Position numbers and translations under genes: made by a program. Positions 6,702 through 15,572 of a stretch of DNA of 20,154 bases are shown piece after piece. The first letter of the stretch is position 1, and each line of letters opens with the position of its first letter. This DNA comes from Chara braunii (lineage: Eukaryota; Streptophyta; Charophyceae; Charales; Characeae). The stretch lies in the NCBI GenBank assembly GCA_003427395.1, contig BFEA01000953.1, positions 94,061 through 114,214 of the forward strand, written 5' to 3'. The notes beneath the pieces are model-generated. The model was not told the origin of the DNA. It did no database searches and worked only from the letters and a program-made list of their open reading frames with translations.

Positions 6702-8122
6702 GTGCTGCCTTTGGACAGAGCCTGTTTGAACGATTGCAAGCAAACGATCACCCGGTCATATTTCTGTCTCAGCAATACCGCATGCATCCTGAAATTAGCC
6801 ATTTTCCAGCACAATACTTTTACAAGGCTGAGCTTTGCGATGCCCCCATCATCACAATGCGGCCACAGATGTTTGCAGGCAGTCTTTGTGTCAGGGATAT
6901 GCTTGGATCGGATTTCAAGTTCACTTTGGGCCCCTATCGGTTTCTTGACGTGGACTGGGGACAAGAGCAGAAGTCACTGTCCAAATCCATGAAGAACAAA
7001 GCAGAAGTCGAGGTGGTGGTTGCTATTGCGAAAGCTCTCCAGAATGTGCTGTGTACATGGCAAGGTAGTCAGGGAGACATGGGCATAATCACGCCGTACG
7101 TCTCTCAAAAAAACAGCTTCGTGAAGGCACTGCAGGACTGTCGTTTCAGAGAGGGTCAGTTGGAGATAAACACAGTGGATGGGTTTCAGGGGCGAGAGAA
7201 AGATGTCGTGATCGTCTCGAGTGTGAGGTCGTCAACCCTGCAGGGAATAGGTTTCCTCTCCAATCCACGGAGGATGAATGTTTCGCTGACAAGAGCCAGA
7301 CATTGCCTGATCTTGGTTGGCAACGCAAGAACTCTGTCGAATCATAGTTCCGCCTGGAGATCGCTCATCCAAGATGCAAGGGAACGTGGATGTTACGAGC
7401 CTGTGCAGAGAGGAAAGGTGTCTTTGCCGTCCCCGGTCCAGATGGGGGTGCCAAGGCCGGACAAAGAACAGCCACGTGCGGAGGTTATGAATCCGCTAGG
7501 CTCAGAGATGTCTACATCCCACGGGGCAAAGTCAGATCCCTCTCATTCTCGTGCTGGACCCAGCCACGTAAAAGGTTCTTATCGCAACACGAAATCCAGC
7601 GACGGAGGTGGGAATCATGCCGGACAGAAGTCATTCGATAGCAAAGGGAAAGGTAGGGTGGAACCAGAAGACGAGCTACAACCCGACAAGAAGGTTATAT
7701 GGACGAACGGGACGAAACTGGGTGGGAAACCTAATCGACAAGGGGTAAAAGAGAGCGGTGAAGTCCTGATGTCTACTGGAGGTCTGCCGCAATCCCATGG
7801 AAAGCAGCCCGCAGAATGCCCAGAGATCCGTAAGCGGATGAGATTCACAGCCCCCCCGTCGGCCCACGATGACATCGCCAGCAAAGTGGACCTCGGAAGG
7901 GTTAAGCAAGAACCGCAGGACGAATGGGCGGAAGCTCCACATAATGAAAATGGCAGTTGGAAAAGGGCAAAGCCATTTCACAAGCATGGAAGCATGATGC
8001 GCGGCAGTATCCGTAAGCCAGGTGGTGGACAGTGGCACCCTAGTCATTCGATGGCAAAGCAGCGTTCAAAAACACAGAAGCAATTTCGGGCAGCAAAGCA
8101 TCAGTCACAGCCGAAGAGATGA
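6702..8122 (+). CDS. SEN1/UPF1-like superfamily 1 RNA/DNA helicase, C-terminal exon
   Basis: This is the last coding exon, about 473 residues, ending at TGA 8120-8122. It encodes the second RecA-like domain (AAA_12 type). In exon numbering the motifs are GQSLFERL (about 5-12), QYRMHPEI (25-32), DMGIITPYVSQ (126-136), NTVDGFQGREKD (157-168, motif V) and RRMNVSLTRAR (190-200, motif VI with the arginine finger). The family unwinds RNA or RNA:DNA hybrids using ATP and acts in transcription termination, R-loop removal or RNA decay. Sen1/MAGATAMA3-like is the closest fit by memory. After about residue 233 comes a 240-residue hydrophilic, probably disordered tail rich in K, R, S and G. It has basic clusters and a VKQEPQDE site fitting a SUMOylation consensus (about 401-408). 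The Walker A and DExx motifs must be on upstream exons, which I cannot find here. Confidence 0.88.
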
Positions 8123-8657
8123 GAGGGACAGCACAGGGCAGAGTAGTGGGGTCAATGACTGATGCTCCTACGCCATGCAATAGGAGTATCCCTGGGAAAT
8201 TACTTTGTAAGCTTTGGGAGGTAACTGACAATAGAGCAAGGAACAAGGCAAGGAATCGTTATCCCCTGTGTGAAGTACACAGAGGTTCAGACCAGTGAGC
8301 AGTTGAAGCTTCCAATAGACGACAGCTTACATGCGTTTCCCGGTCAATCAGTGGCGACATAGAAGAAGAAAGAATTCCGATCCCAACAGCACAGAGATCT
8401 GTGCAATGTGCAATTATGACCAGTCGAGTGAAGATGCAATACTCTGCCTTCTGATCTGCTCTGAAGCGATCTGGTTCCTCGACGGAATGGAAACCATTGG
8501 GTCCTCCATCGCCCATCCATCTTTTCATCAAGATTCAAGACCCTTCACACCCTGCAACGAACGATTTCATCATGGCTTAGCTTGGTCAATAATGCTACGC
8601 TGTGAACGATCTAGAAGAGAAGATGTATGAACTTTGAGGACTACGTATGGCATTGAA
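8123..8657 (+). other. Probable 3' UTR or flank of the helicase gene
   Basis: I see no supported coding region. The composition is ordinary and unlike the flanking repeats. The nearest canonical poly-A signal on the plus strand is at 8733-8738, so this stretch may be transcribed 3' UTR. Confidence 0.4.
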
Positions 8658-8924
8658 ATGGATAAAGACACCGCCTGGGCCCAGCTATGCGAAATGGTGG
8701 ATGTGGAGAACCACTGTGAATGGATGATGGATAATAAAACAAAGTGCATTCGGATTGGAAAAGGAGACTCTCCGGAGGGATGTTGGCTAGTTGGGGGTAA
8801 AGTTGCGGACACTCCAGAGGATCGCAGAGGGTGGTATCGTATGAAAGGGGGGAGTCCGAGTCAGAAAAGACTGCAGGGCCTCGGTCTGCAATCTAGTTAC
8901 AAGACATCATCAGTAATCCGGTGA
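8658..8924 (+). CDS. Small open frame of unknown status, 88 codons
   Basis: It starts at ATG 8658 (MDKDTAWAQLCEMVDVENH) and ends at TGA 8922-8924. I recognise no family. The peptide has balanced composition with Cys and Trp residues (ENHCEWMMDNK, EGCWLVGGKV) and is not low-complexity. It could be a small gene, a short exon, or chance within the helicase 3' UTR. No splice sites or promoter decide the matter. Confidence 0.25.
   Translation: MDKDTAWAQLCEMVDVENHCEWMMDNKTKCIRIGKGDSPEGCWLVGGKVADTPEDRRGWYRMKGGSPSQKRLQGLGLQSSYKTSSVIR
8733..8738 (+). promoter_or_regulatory. Candidate poly-A signal AATAAA
   Basis: This is the canonical hexamer, about 610 bp after the helicase stop. It lies inside the small open frame, which argues mildly that the frame is part of a 3' UTR. 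Plant signals are loose, so this is only suggestive. Confidence 0.3.
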
Positions 8925-9146
8925 ACTGATCGCAGCTGAATGAGGGGAGCTCTGTTGCGCGATTGTAGGTTTGATGCTTCTTCTCACCACGTGATCTAGC
9001 ATGTCTTCCATGGACCGTTGAGTATGTTTTCTGCTGTCCACATGATTGGAAACCCGATACTCACCGTTGAACTTTGTTTTGCCGAAAGGTCGATGGGAAT
9101 TATTCTCTGCAGGAGGCGCTGACTGGAGTGGAATGCCGGAGTAGCT

Positions 9147-9725
9147 TCATGTGCACGGAAAAGTCCACTTCGCTGGGTGCTGATCGGAATTCTTGGTACT
9201 GTTGGACCAGCCAGGAAGCACCTTCGTCAGGATGGAAGTAAGCCTTGACGTCCTCTGATGTGGCCATTCGTCAACAAGTTCTGACAAAGCGTCAGAGTTT
9301 CTCGATGCCGCAACGATCCTGAGACCACTTTTACGCCGCCTTCGAGCTAGAGATGACTGTGTATATTCGATAGTTACCCATTGAAAATTTGAAATCTGAT
9401 AGTCAATAGTTTTGGGTTGTAGAATTTTGCGTTTGGTGATTGCAGGGTAGGCACCAGCTTGTGGCGTCCAGTTCACGAAGTCGTACTTGAGATTCGCTCC
9501 CACCAGGGTGCTTGTGAATGCATTGGGTGACGGCCATCTCATTTCCACTCGATCTACCTGCAGTAGAGAAGGAACCAGTTGTGTGAGTATAGCTTCACTC
9601 ACTTCAGAATACCCTTTCTCCTGGTGCCCCCAGTGGCCAGTCCTTGCTGCCCGAGCCTCTACGAACAAATGTGGCTCGAAACCTGGAAACAGAGCGAGCG
9701 ATACTTGGAAGTTGCTGGTGGACAT
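9147..9725 (-). CDS. Unrecognised protein or exon, about 192 residues
   Basis: The minus frame is open from beyond 9800 to TGA at 9147-9149. The first ATG is at 9725 (MSTSNFQVSLALFPGFEPHL). Composition is ordinary and not repeat-driven, which makes a real exon plausible. I recognise no domain. On the minus strand CCTTCTCTACTGCAG is followed by GTAGATCGAGTGG near 9560, a good acceptor site, so the true exon may begin at VDRVEMRWPSPNAF. The part around 9360-9450 is AT-rich (IDYQISNFQWVTIEYTQSS) and could be a retained intron. The C-terminal part has a basic RRRRK stretch. No neighbour suggests a function. Confidence 0.35.
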   Translation of the reverse strand: MSTSNFQVSLALFPGFEPHLFVEARAARTGHWGHQEKGYSEVSEAILTQLVPSLLQVDRVEMRWPSPNAFTSTLVGANLKYDFVNWTPQAGAYPAITKRKILQPKTIDYQISNFQWVTIEYTQSSLARRRRKSGLRIVAASRNSDALSELVDEWPHQRTSRLTSILTKVLPGWSNSTKNSDQHPAKWTFPCT

Positions 9726-10250
9726 CGTTGTCTTGTCTGTTCTCGCTGGTGAAGTTTCAAAACGGTGGTCAATGTGTCGACACTGCCGCGCAAATGACAA
9801 CAATTGAAAGCAAAAATAATTTTAAGAAAGGGGGTCCGGAAAAAAAAAAATGTCATCCAATCTATTGTTTGTGACAAAGTTGGTTCTGCATCTATAAAAC
9901 ACCAAAGGTCACGATGCAAATAATAAAAAAGTTGTTCCGAAAAAAGAAAATGTCGCCATGCAAATAGCTTCCACTGCTCGTTACCTACGACTTTAGCATA
10001 GAGTTGGCAGGGCGTCTGCACACCTGCTTTGTTGCGAGAGCACTGTCAGCGGTAAACCACACGTCCCTTCCGGCTTACATCTCCTACTCCTTGTTCAGAG
10101 GATTTTTTCGAGTGCCATGCATGTCAGAGTTTGCCGGCATGCAGTCTGTCAGGGAGAAGGAATGCATTTTTATCCCCATGTCAGTCAGATTCTGTTCACG
10201 GTCTGTTGTTTTAGGAATGCAGTCCCTTCGAGGATGCATGGGGGTTCCCT
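9726..10250. other. Unassigned stretch with A-rich near-repeats
   Basis: No gene recognised. Two similar words lie about 105 bp apart: CCGGAAAAAAAAAAATGTC near 9836 and CCGAAAAAAGAAAATGTC near 9936. Each has an ATGCAAAT word nearby, suggesting a small diverged duplication. Past 10000 the sequence grades into TG/CTGCC-rich DNA. Confidence 0.35.
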
Positions 10251-10254
10251 TCGT

Positions 10255-10485
10255 GGACGCACCCGTCCTTTCTGTTTGTCTGTCCTTATGCGTGCCTGTC
10301 TTGCCTGCTAGTCTTCCTTCATGTCTGCCAGTGTGTCTGCCTGCCTCCCTCGCCACGTGCCTGTCTGCCTGTGTCTATCTGCCTATGTCTGCCACTATGG
10401 GTGCTGGTTTGTCTGTCATCTGCCTGTTTTTCTGTTTGCTTGTCTTTTGGCATGGCTGTGTGCACAACTGTGTCTGCAACTGTCT
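10255..10485. repeat. Imperfect TGTCTGCC-rich repeat
   Basis: Recurrent TGTCTGCCTG and GTGCCTGTC words without a strict period grade into the 12-bp array on the right. A plus frame open across it is rich in Cys, Leu and Val and looks like a repeat by-product. Confidence 0.6.
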
Positions 10486-10965
10486 GCGACCGTGTGTGAC
10501 TGTGTGTGTGACTGTGTGCGTGACTGTGTGGGTGGCTGTGTAGGTGACTGTGTGTGTGACTGTGCGTGACTGTGTGTGTGACTGTGTGCGTGACTGTGTG
10601 CATGACTGTGCCTGACTGTGCGTGACTGTGTGCGTGACTGTGTGCGTGACTGTGTGTGTGACTGTGCGTGACTGTGTGTGTGACTTGGTGCTGTGCATGA
10701 TTGTGTGCGTGACTGTGTGAGTGACTGTGTGAGTGACTGTGTGTGTGACTGTGTGCGTGACTGTGTGTAACTGTGTGCGTGACTGTGTGTGTGACTGTGT
10801 GTGTAACTGTGTGTGAGTTGGTGCCTGTTGTGTGCAACTGTGCATGACGGTCTGCCTCATCTGTATGTGACTGTGTGCCTGACTGTGTGCCTGACTGTGT
10901 GCATGACTGTGTGTGACTGTGTGCGTGACTTTGTGCCTGTGTATGTGACTGTGCATGGCTGTGCG
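10486..10965. repeat. 12-bp minisatellite, GACTGTGTGYGT-like
   Basis: The region is mostly 12-bp units with frequent 10- and 11-bp variants such as GACTGTGCGT. Longer interruptions (GACTTGGTGCTGTGCATG near 10682; GAGTTGGTGCCTGTTGTG near 10815; GACTTTGTGCCTGTGTATG near 10926) recur about 110-135 bp apart, suggesting a higher-order unit. Because the unit length is a multiple of three, two minus frames stay open as Thr-His-Thr-Val strings. This has no coding signal beyond the repeat. Confidence 0.9.
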
Positions 10966-11121
10966 TGTGATAATCTGCCTCGGATGGTTCTGACTGACCG
11001 CATGTGTGTCTGCATGTCATGGGTGTAGACTCTGTAGAGGGAAGAAACCGGAGATTTCTTTTGTCACATCAGTTTTCAATGGCAACCTGAGTATGACACG
11101 GTGATATTGGTCATCTGAAAG

Positions 11122-11225
11122 TTTTTTTTTTCCTTCTTTTTTTTTGTTTGAAGGTCATCTGGATTGTTGACATAGAAACAAAGGAGGGAAAAAAACTCAA
11201 AAAAGAAAAAGAAAGAAAAAGAGAA
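11122..11225. repeat. T-rich then A-rich paired tracts
   Basis: A T-rich tract (11122-11145) is followed after about 45 bp by an A-rich tract (11188-11223), so the single strand could fold back imperfectly. A direct word, GGTCATCTG, occurs at 11109 and again at 11153. No gene is seen here. Confidence 0.45.
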
Positions 11226-11343
11226 AATCCCCACGGCCTCCACAAGGTGCGCTGCGGGTTCACCAGCTGAGATGGACAGCTTGCCCCTCCTGGTTGCCAT
11301 GGTTGGTTGGTAGAGAATGCCATTGTCCCTTTTGTCCGTTGCT

Positions 11344-11403
11344 AGGGGTTAGGTTCAACTCTGAGGGGATAGGCGCAATCCTTAGGGGATGGACTCAACC
11401 CAT
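11344..11403 (+). repeat. Three 20-bp tandem units beginning AGGGGWT
   Basis: AGGGGTT or AGGGGAT begins at 11344, 11364 and 11384, an exact 20-bp period. Each unit has a GG at the same place, then a CAA-containing end. The element is short and degenerate. Confidence 0.7.
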
Positions 11404-11812
11404 AACCCTTGGTGTCATCTTGACCTTAGCTGATAGATTTAGGCACGTTGATTGTCCATAGGTGGGGCAGTTCGTTGTCTGTAGGCATTTGGTTATTATT
11501 CCAGGATAAGCGACATCCTGTCTGATCGGGCTTGTGGGTAGGGCTTAGATATGGGTAGCTAGCGTGAGGGGATAAAAGCCGTACAGTAACTGAGAGAAGA
11601 AAATAGTGTAGTTAAAAGATACAACTGTCCCCCATATGAGGAGAAGACGGCCGTATTTTTTCAAAAATCAAAGAAAGTTCCTGTCATGTCTCTTCTTTCG
11701 CCAGGCAAGGAGATCCACAGACGTACCACTCTGCGGGCCTCGCTGCCCCACTGACCAAATGTCCAAAATGAGAATGCATCTCCCGCTAGAATGTGGGAAG
11801 GTACGATTGGCA
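11404..11812. other. Unassigned stretch
   Basis: No domain recognised. A GATAAAAG word near 11572 precedes AGAGAAGAAAATAGTG and could be a TATA-like element, for example in an LTR. No paired LTR or inverted TG...CA ends are visible, so I make no call. Confidence 0.25.
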
Positions 11813-11880
11813 AATTTTTGCCTTTTTCATGTTTGACGAGTAATGATATACCTGCCAATTTTTTGCCTTTTTCATGTTTG
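11813..11880 (+). repeat. Two direct copies of a 23-24-bp word
   Basis: AATTTTTGCCTTTTTCATG plus TTTG occurs at 11813-11835 and, with one extra T, at 11857-11880. Each is followed by a similar CG(AG)TAATGA. The 44-bp offset suggests a short tandem duplication. Confidence 0.75.
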
Positions 11881-12307
11881 CGTAATGAACCCAGTCTGGA
11901 GGATACTCGTCGAGAGTCAAAGTACAAGAATTTCAAAACTCAGCGCTGAATAAAGTCTCCAATAATCATGTAATGTGATCTGTGATACAATGTCTCGTGA
12001 CTCGTAACCAATAGACGAAGAGAGGCGAGCGAGAATAGACAATTTAGAGGGTGGAAGAGTATGTATCCATCAACGACGACAGAGATAGTAGCCCCACAGT
12101 TCCCTCTTCTTCTTCGGGCTTTCCCTTGCCTCCACGTCAGCAAACAGTGTCTAACAACGAGCCTGACTGGGACGGATTACATCAGAGTGCCACGCGGCAC
12201 AGTTCTCCCGTGAAAACGTTCAGCAGCGCACAATGTCGGCATCCGCAATTGGTAAGTATCCTCTCTCTCAATCAATCAACAGATCCCGATCTCCCTCCTT
12301 GTCGCGT
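11881..12307. other. Unassigned stretch
   Basis: An open plus frame runs from about 12051 to 12389 (for example SSSSGFPLPPRQQTVSNNEP) with no recognised domain and no clear ATG. A CCACGTCAGCA word at about 12133 matches the repeat that starts at 12308. Confidence 0.25.
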
Positions 12308-12430
12308 CCAACTCAGTAACAAAGACAGTGTGGTGAATGCCACGTCAGCAATGAAGACAGAGTGGCACGCGCCACATCAGCAATTTTGAAGACAGCATGG
12401 CACACACCACGTCAGCAAGTAGACAGAAGG
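12308..12430 (+). repeat. 32-35-bp tandem repeat, four copies
   Basis: Units starting CCA.(C/A)TCAG.AA begin near 12308, 12340, 12372 and 12407. Each continues with a GACAG word and usually a TGGCAC-like end. CCACGTCAGCA is the best conserved part. Confidence 0.7.
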
Positions 12431-12468
12431 CGGCAGCACACATGCAGCAGTCTCGCGTCGTCGTCCAC

Positions 12469-12534
12469 AGTGCCAGCGTCCAGCCAGCGTCCAGCCAGCG
12501 TCGAGCCAGTGTCAAGCCAGCTTCAAGTCAGCAC
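12469..12534 (+). repeat. 11-bp tandem repeat, six copies
   Basis: Units of CCAGCCAGCGT begin at 12469 (variant), 12480, 12491, 12502, 12513 and 12524. The copies decay progressively to the right, from GCCAGCGT to GTCAGCAC. They fall in an open plus frame (12362-12622) that is probably not a gene. Confidence 0.85.
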
Positions 12535-13464
12535 GGCAAGACTGAATGTTGACTCCCTGGAGGCAGAGCCTTCTGTAGCGTTTGACGAGGTAGACCTGCC
12601 TCAGGTCTCCCACCCACGGTGACTCAGATTGACTCACAGCCGACGTCCTGGATCCCGTACGGTTGCAGACTTCCACTTGGTCCGGATGCTGTCTGGATAC
12701 CTGCATACAAACAAGTGTGTGTGTCTGACCGGCGGCCTGGGCTGGGTACACTTTGACTCTGACTCGTGGCCGCTGGGCAGTTGACCAAAGTCAACTGTGG
12801 GGCGCACAGGCCCTGAAGCCAATTTCGGGGGGGGGGGGGTTATTTCCCCTCGATCCTCGCGGCCTTAGGTCGGGATCGCGGCCTGCGTGTGCCCCTAGGA
12901 CCACAACAGAGCATATGGAGTGGGTTATTGCATTTGAGGCCCTGTGTGCCACACTGCAAGGACTCTCTGCCCAAGCAACAAGAAATGGGACTGAGGGCAT
13001 ACTTACACTTAGTCTAGTGCTTTTGTAAATATATCTGCCTGCAGTCACAGCCGGACCTGGATGCATCTGACCGTAATCACGTCCAGATCTGAGTCGAAAT
13101 TGCTCGGCAGTGCCGCCCCTTCTATTCTGGGGGGCAACAGTCCGGTTACTCTTCACCGGCAAGCCTGAAAGAACCAACTCAAGAAAGAAGGAAGCAACTC
13201 TTCCAAGATTAGAGACATCATAGGCAGTGAGCTGTTGTTGCATTGTGGAGGGTGGCAGCCGGGCTTTCACTTACTCAGCCCCCTCCTAGCTGGGAGACCT
13301 TCACGGGGAGACCGGGCCATGACTGTCCTCCTCCTCTGCACTGCAACAATGCTCCCGCTGCTGAGAGTGTGCCGCTTTACATGCAGCGGTCGCATCAATT
13401 CTCCACTGTTCCTTGTATCACTCCTTCCTATATTTTGTTCAAACTAGGTCATTCAGAGCTCATC
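12535..13464. other. Unassigned stretch with a G13 run
   Basis: No recognised gene. A short palindrome, GTTGACCAAAGTCAAC (about 12780-12795), holds two TTGAC words facing each other. A run of 13 G lies at 12827-12839 and is a likely length-error site. GCCCCTTCTATTCTGGGGGGC near 13114 could form a small hairpin. Confidence 0.35.
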
Positions 13465-13540
13465 TTCACCCAAACAAAATGCCCGGTCATTATAGCTGCA
13501 TTTGGCGTAACTTTCAGTCCAGATGCAGCGATAATGATGG
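13465..13540 (+). repeat. Dispersed repeat with imperfect inverted arms, copy 1
   Basis: It shares a 21-bp exact core (13485-13505) with 16653-16673 in reverse orientation, and flanking similarity from TTCACCC to GATAATGA. Its own arms, 13487-13501 and 13523-13537, are reverse complements with one mismatch in 15 around a 21-base loop. Both copies give GHYSCIW.N.QS...SDND when translated, but I regard that as shared DNA and not as a protein. Confidence 0.75.
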
Positions 13541-13547
13541 GGCATTC

Positions 13548-13570
13548 TTTTTTTTTTTTTTTTTTTNTTT
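13548..13570. repeat. T homopolymer containing an ambiguous base
   Basis: About 23 bases of T with N at 13567. Since the LINE relic to its right is on the minus strand, this could be that element's poly-A tail. The run follows the dispersed repeat by only a few bases. Confidence 0.6.
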
Positions 13571-13586
13571 TAACACGCCTCCGTCA

Positions 13587-13624
13587 GTGTTAGTGGTGCT
13601 GATAAGAGCAGACACCGCTAACAC
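13587..13624. repeat. Strong stem-loop, 15-bp arms with one bulge
   Basis: GTGTTAGTGGTGCTG (13587-13601) pairs with CAGACACCGCTAACAC (13609-13624) across a 7-base loop, with one bulged base and one mismatch. It sits just right of the T run, so it could be a 3'-end structure of the minus-strand LINE or the end of another element. Confidence 0.6.
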
Positions 13625-14188
13625 CTGGGGGGGGGCTCCATCTATTGGTGGGGAGCGACACCTGCTGGAAAACGGGTCCAGCGTCCCTTACATGAGCAGA
13701 ATTCGAACCGTACCAGAAAAACAGAGATGTGGAATATTCCTGCCAGCATTGATTACCCTGGGTATACATCAGGTGCCCACATATGGAAAGGAACTGCAGT
13801 TATTTTCCATAAAAAACCTACAGCAATAAATAAAATTCCCATGAAAATACCACTCGATTGAGTCCAGGGGATTGACTGAACAGGAAGTTGGGGGGGGGGA
13901 GAACCTCTTCACCCTGCACCTGGCGCCAGATACCTGCTGCTACACCCTGGTTCCCCCCACCCCCTGTTTGAGATATACCTTCTATTGATGCTGCTGGCCC
14001 ACTCTTATCCTATTGCATGTCTACCTCCGGGTCCGGCATCCCTCTTAAGCAAAAAACTGAGATGAGTTGTGGAAGAACAGATAGACCATTCCTGACTGAT
14101 ACTAGGGCCTGCCACTAAACAGACCCTCCACCAAACAACCCATGCCATCCTGACATGCCTGCCCCATGTCTGCCCAACCTTGTCGCTG
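13625..14188. other. Unassigned; possible LINE 3' region
   Basis: No coding similarity. If the T run at 13548-13570 is the LINE tail, this would be its 3' untranslated part. G runs at about 13627-13635 and 13890-13898 are present. Confidence 0.3.
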
Positions 14189-14232
14189 CTATCCGCTACC
14201 TACCTGCTCTGTGCCTCCCCCACATTGCCCAT

Positions 14233-14674
14233 TCAATCCGCTCCATACCATTGCATGTGTACCATAGCCAGGCTGTGAGGCGGGAAAGGGTCGGGAAAAT
14301 CTGATGCTGGTCGCAGTGGAATAGCCTGGCCAACAGTAGTCCAATCCTTGAAGCAGATCCGGTAGTCTCTCTTGAACTCCCCCAGGTTGCACGCCAGGGT
14401 GGGCTTTCTGTCCCAACTTGTACCTGCGATCCATCCTCCTTCCTCGTTGCCCAACCAGTCCCCGGAGAATTGGTGAATTCCGCGTGTTATGTCATGTGGT
14501 GTTTGGAACAAGTTGATTTTTAACTTTCTGCCGCTGTACCGTCAGTTCTTGCTGGATATATTGCTTTATCATATCTGTAACCTCTTCCCCCTCTATGCGG
14601 ACATCCTCCATGGTGTGGATACAACGCCTTCTCCAGAGTGCCCACACCACTGCCCTTCTCCCTGTCTTGAACAT
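14233..14674 (-). pseudogene. LINE ORF2 C-terminal tail, frameshifted
   Basis: One minus frame reads RRAVVWALWRRRCIHTMEDV (14492-14674), matching the LINE segment after zf-RVT where a W..W..RN-like motif recurs. The following piece (14233-14511) is open in another frame (FSGDWLGNEEGGW, SFPDPFPP-like end). The tail is joined to the zf-RVT frame only through a frameshift near 14690, consistent with decay. Confidence 0.55.
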
Positions 14675-14714
14675 ATTGTTCTCAAAAGTGTTGTCGGTGG
14701 GGGAGGATAATGCT

Positions 14715-15293
14715 TCACATAGTATGGCTCTCCAATCCCATGGCCAGTTGGAGTCCGTAAGCCAGCAAAGTCCAAATTATGTCCCACCATTGCCACGTGA
14801 GAACCGCCCCTGGGCACTGCATAAAAATGTGTTCTATAGTTGCCGGGATTTTGCGGGAAGGGAAAGCAGTGTGGCAAGGTTTGCACCATGGCAGTGCCTG
14901 TCCCTTCTGTTCCAGCTGCGTGCACTCTATCAACCAATTATTCGTGGGCAGGCAGCGGTGCTCGATCTGCCATTGCAGTGAGACCATTTTTGCTGGCCTA
15001 GATCTTGTGGCGGTGAACCGTCGGATGGGGCGGATTGCATCCGTTCCTACATTCGGGTGAGACCTCCACCGAGCTTTCACGGTTTCTTTTATGTTCACCT
15101 TCGGTCGCAGCAAGCGGTATGTGGCCTTCACTGTTAAGGAGGACAGCATCCGATTCTCCCCCGTTCTGGATTTACGCGGAGGAGCCCACTGCCATTCCAC
15201 GGGGTCGAACGGGAGTTCTGTCACAGGGGTCTCTGGCTGGAACGCAATCCACTTATCTTTTTTCGAGAGTACCCGAATCCTGAGCAGTTTCAT
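14715..15293 (-). pseudogene. LINE zf-RVT domain, zinc-binding region of reverse transcriptase
   Basis: The minus frame contains SLQWQIEHRCLPTNNWLIE, then PWCKPC and TIEHIFMQCPGA, then WQWWDIIW. This is the usual order of zf-RVT: a W..(L/I)..RCLPT helix, a C-x2-C pair, an EH.F..C block and a W-rich end. In LINEs this domain lies after the reverse transcriptase and is thought to bind the template RNA. The frame begins at MKLLRIRVLSKKDKW, but homologous sequence continues upstream in other frames, so that Met is not the true start. Confidence 0.78.
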
Positions 15294-15572
15294 GTTTCAC
15301 TGCCGTCTCGTTGCTTCCGGGCTGTATCAAATGAGAATATTGTTCCTGTCTATGTGGAAGAGGTTGATCAATGTTTCGTCAGATCGCTCCTCTACCACGC
15401 TGCCCACACTTTCCGGATCCCCTGGGACTGCCACCCAATCCCCCTCCTTTAGCTGCGCCCCTCTGCGTAGGATGCGCACCGAGTCTAGGGGTACTGCGAA
15501 GATCAACAGATCTAAATTTTCCTTAACCTTATGACAATGTCTTAATATAGTCTTTAGCTGCGGTGCCGTTTT

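Noticed and set aside
10486-10965. CRISPR-like regular repeats
   Set aside because: Units are contiguous with no unique spacers, and the surrounding DNA is eukaryotic.
10319-11020. Minus frame of 233 codons made of Thr-His-Thr-Val strings
   Set aside because: The 12-bp repeat unit keeps frames open automatically. No non-repeat coding part exists.
11661-11936. Minus frame of 91 codons (FWTFGQWGSEARRVV)
   Set aside because: No recognised domain, and it spans a short tandem duplication. Not enough to call a gene or LTR.
13690-13715. ATTCGAACC word resembling a tRNA T-loop
   Set aside because: On neither strand do the flanking bases pair as a T stem, and no acceptor or anticodon arm can be drawn.
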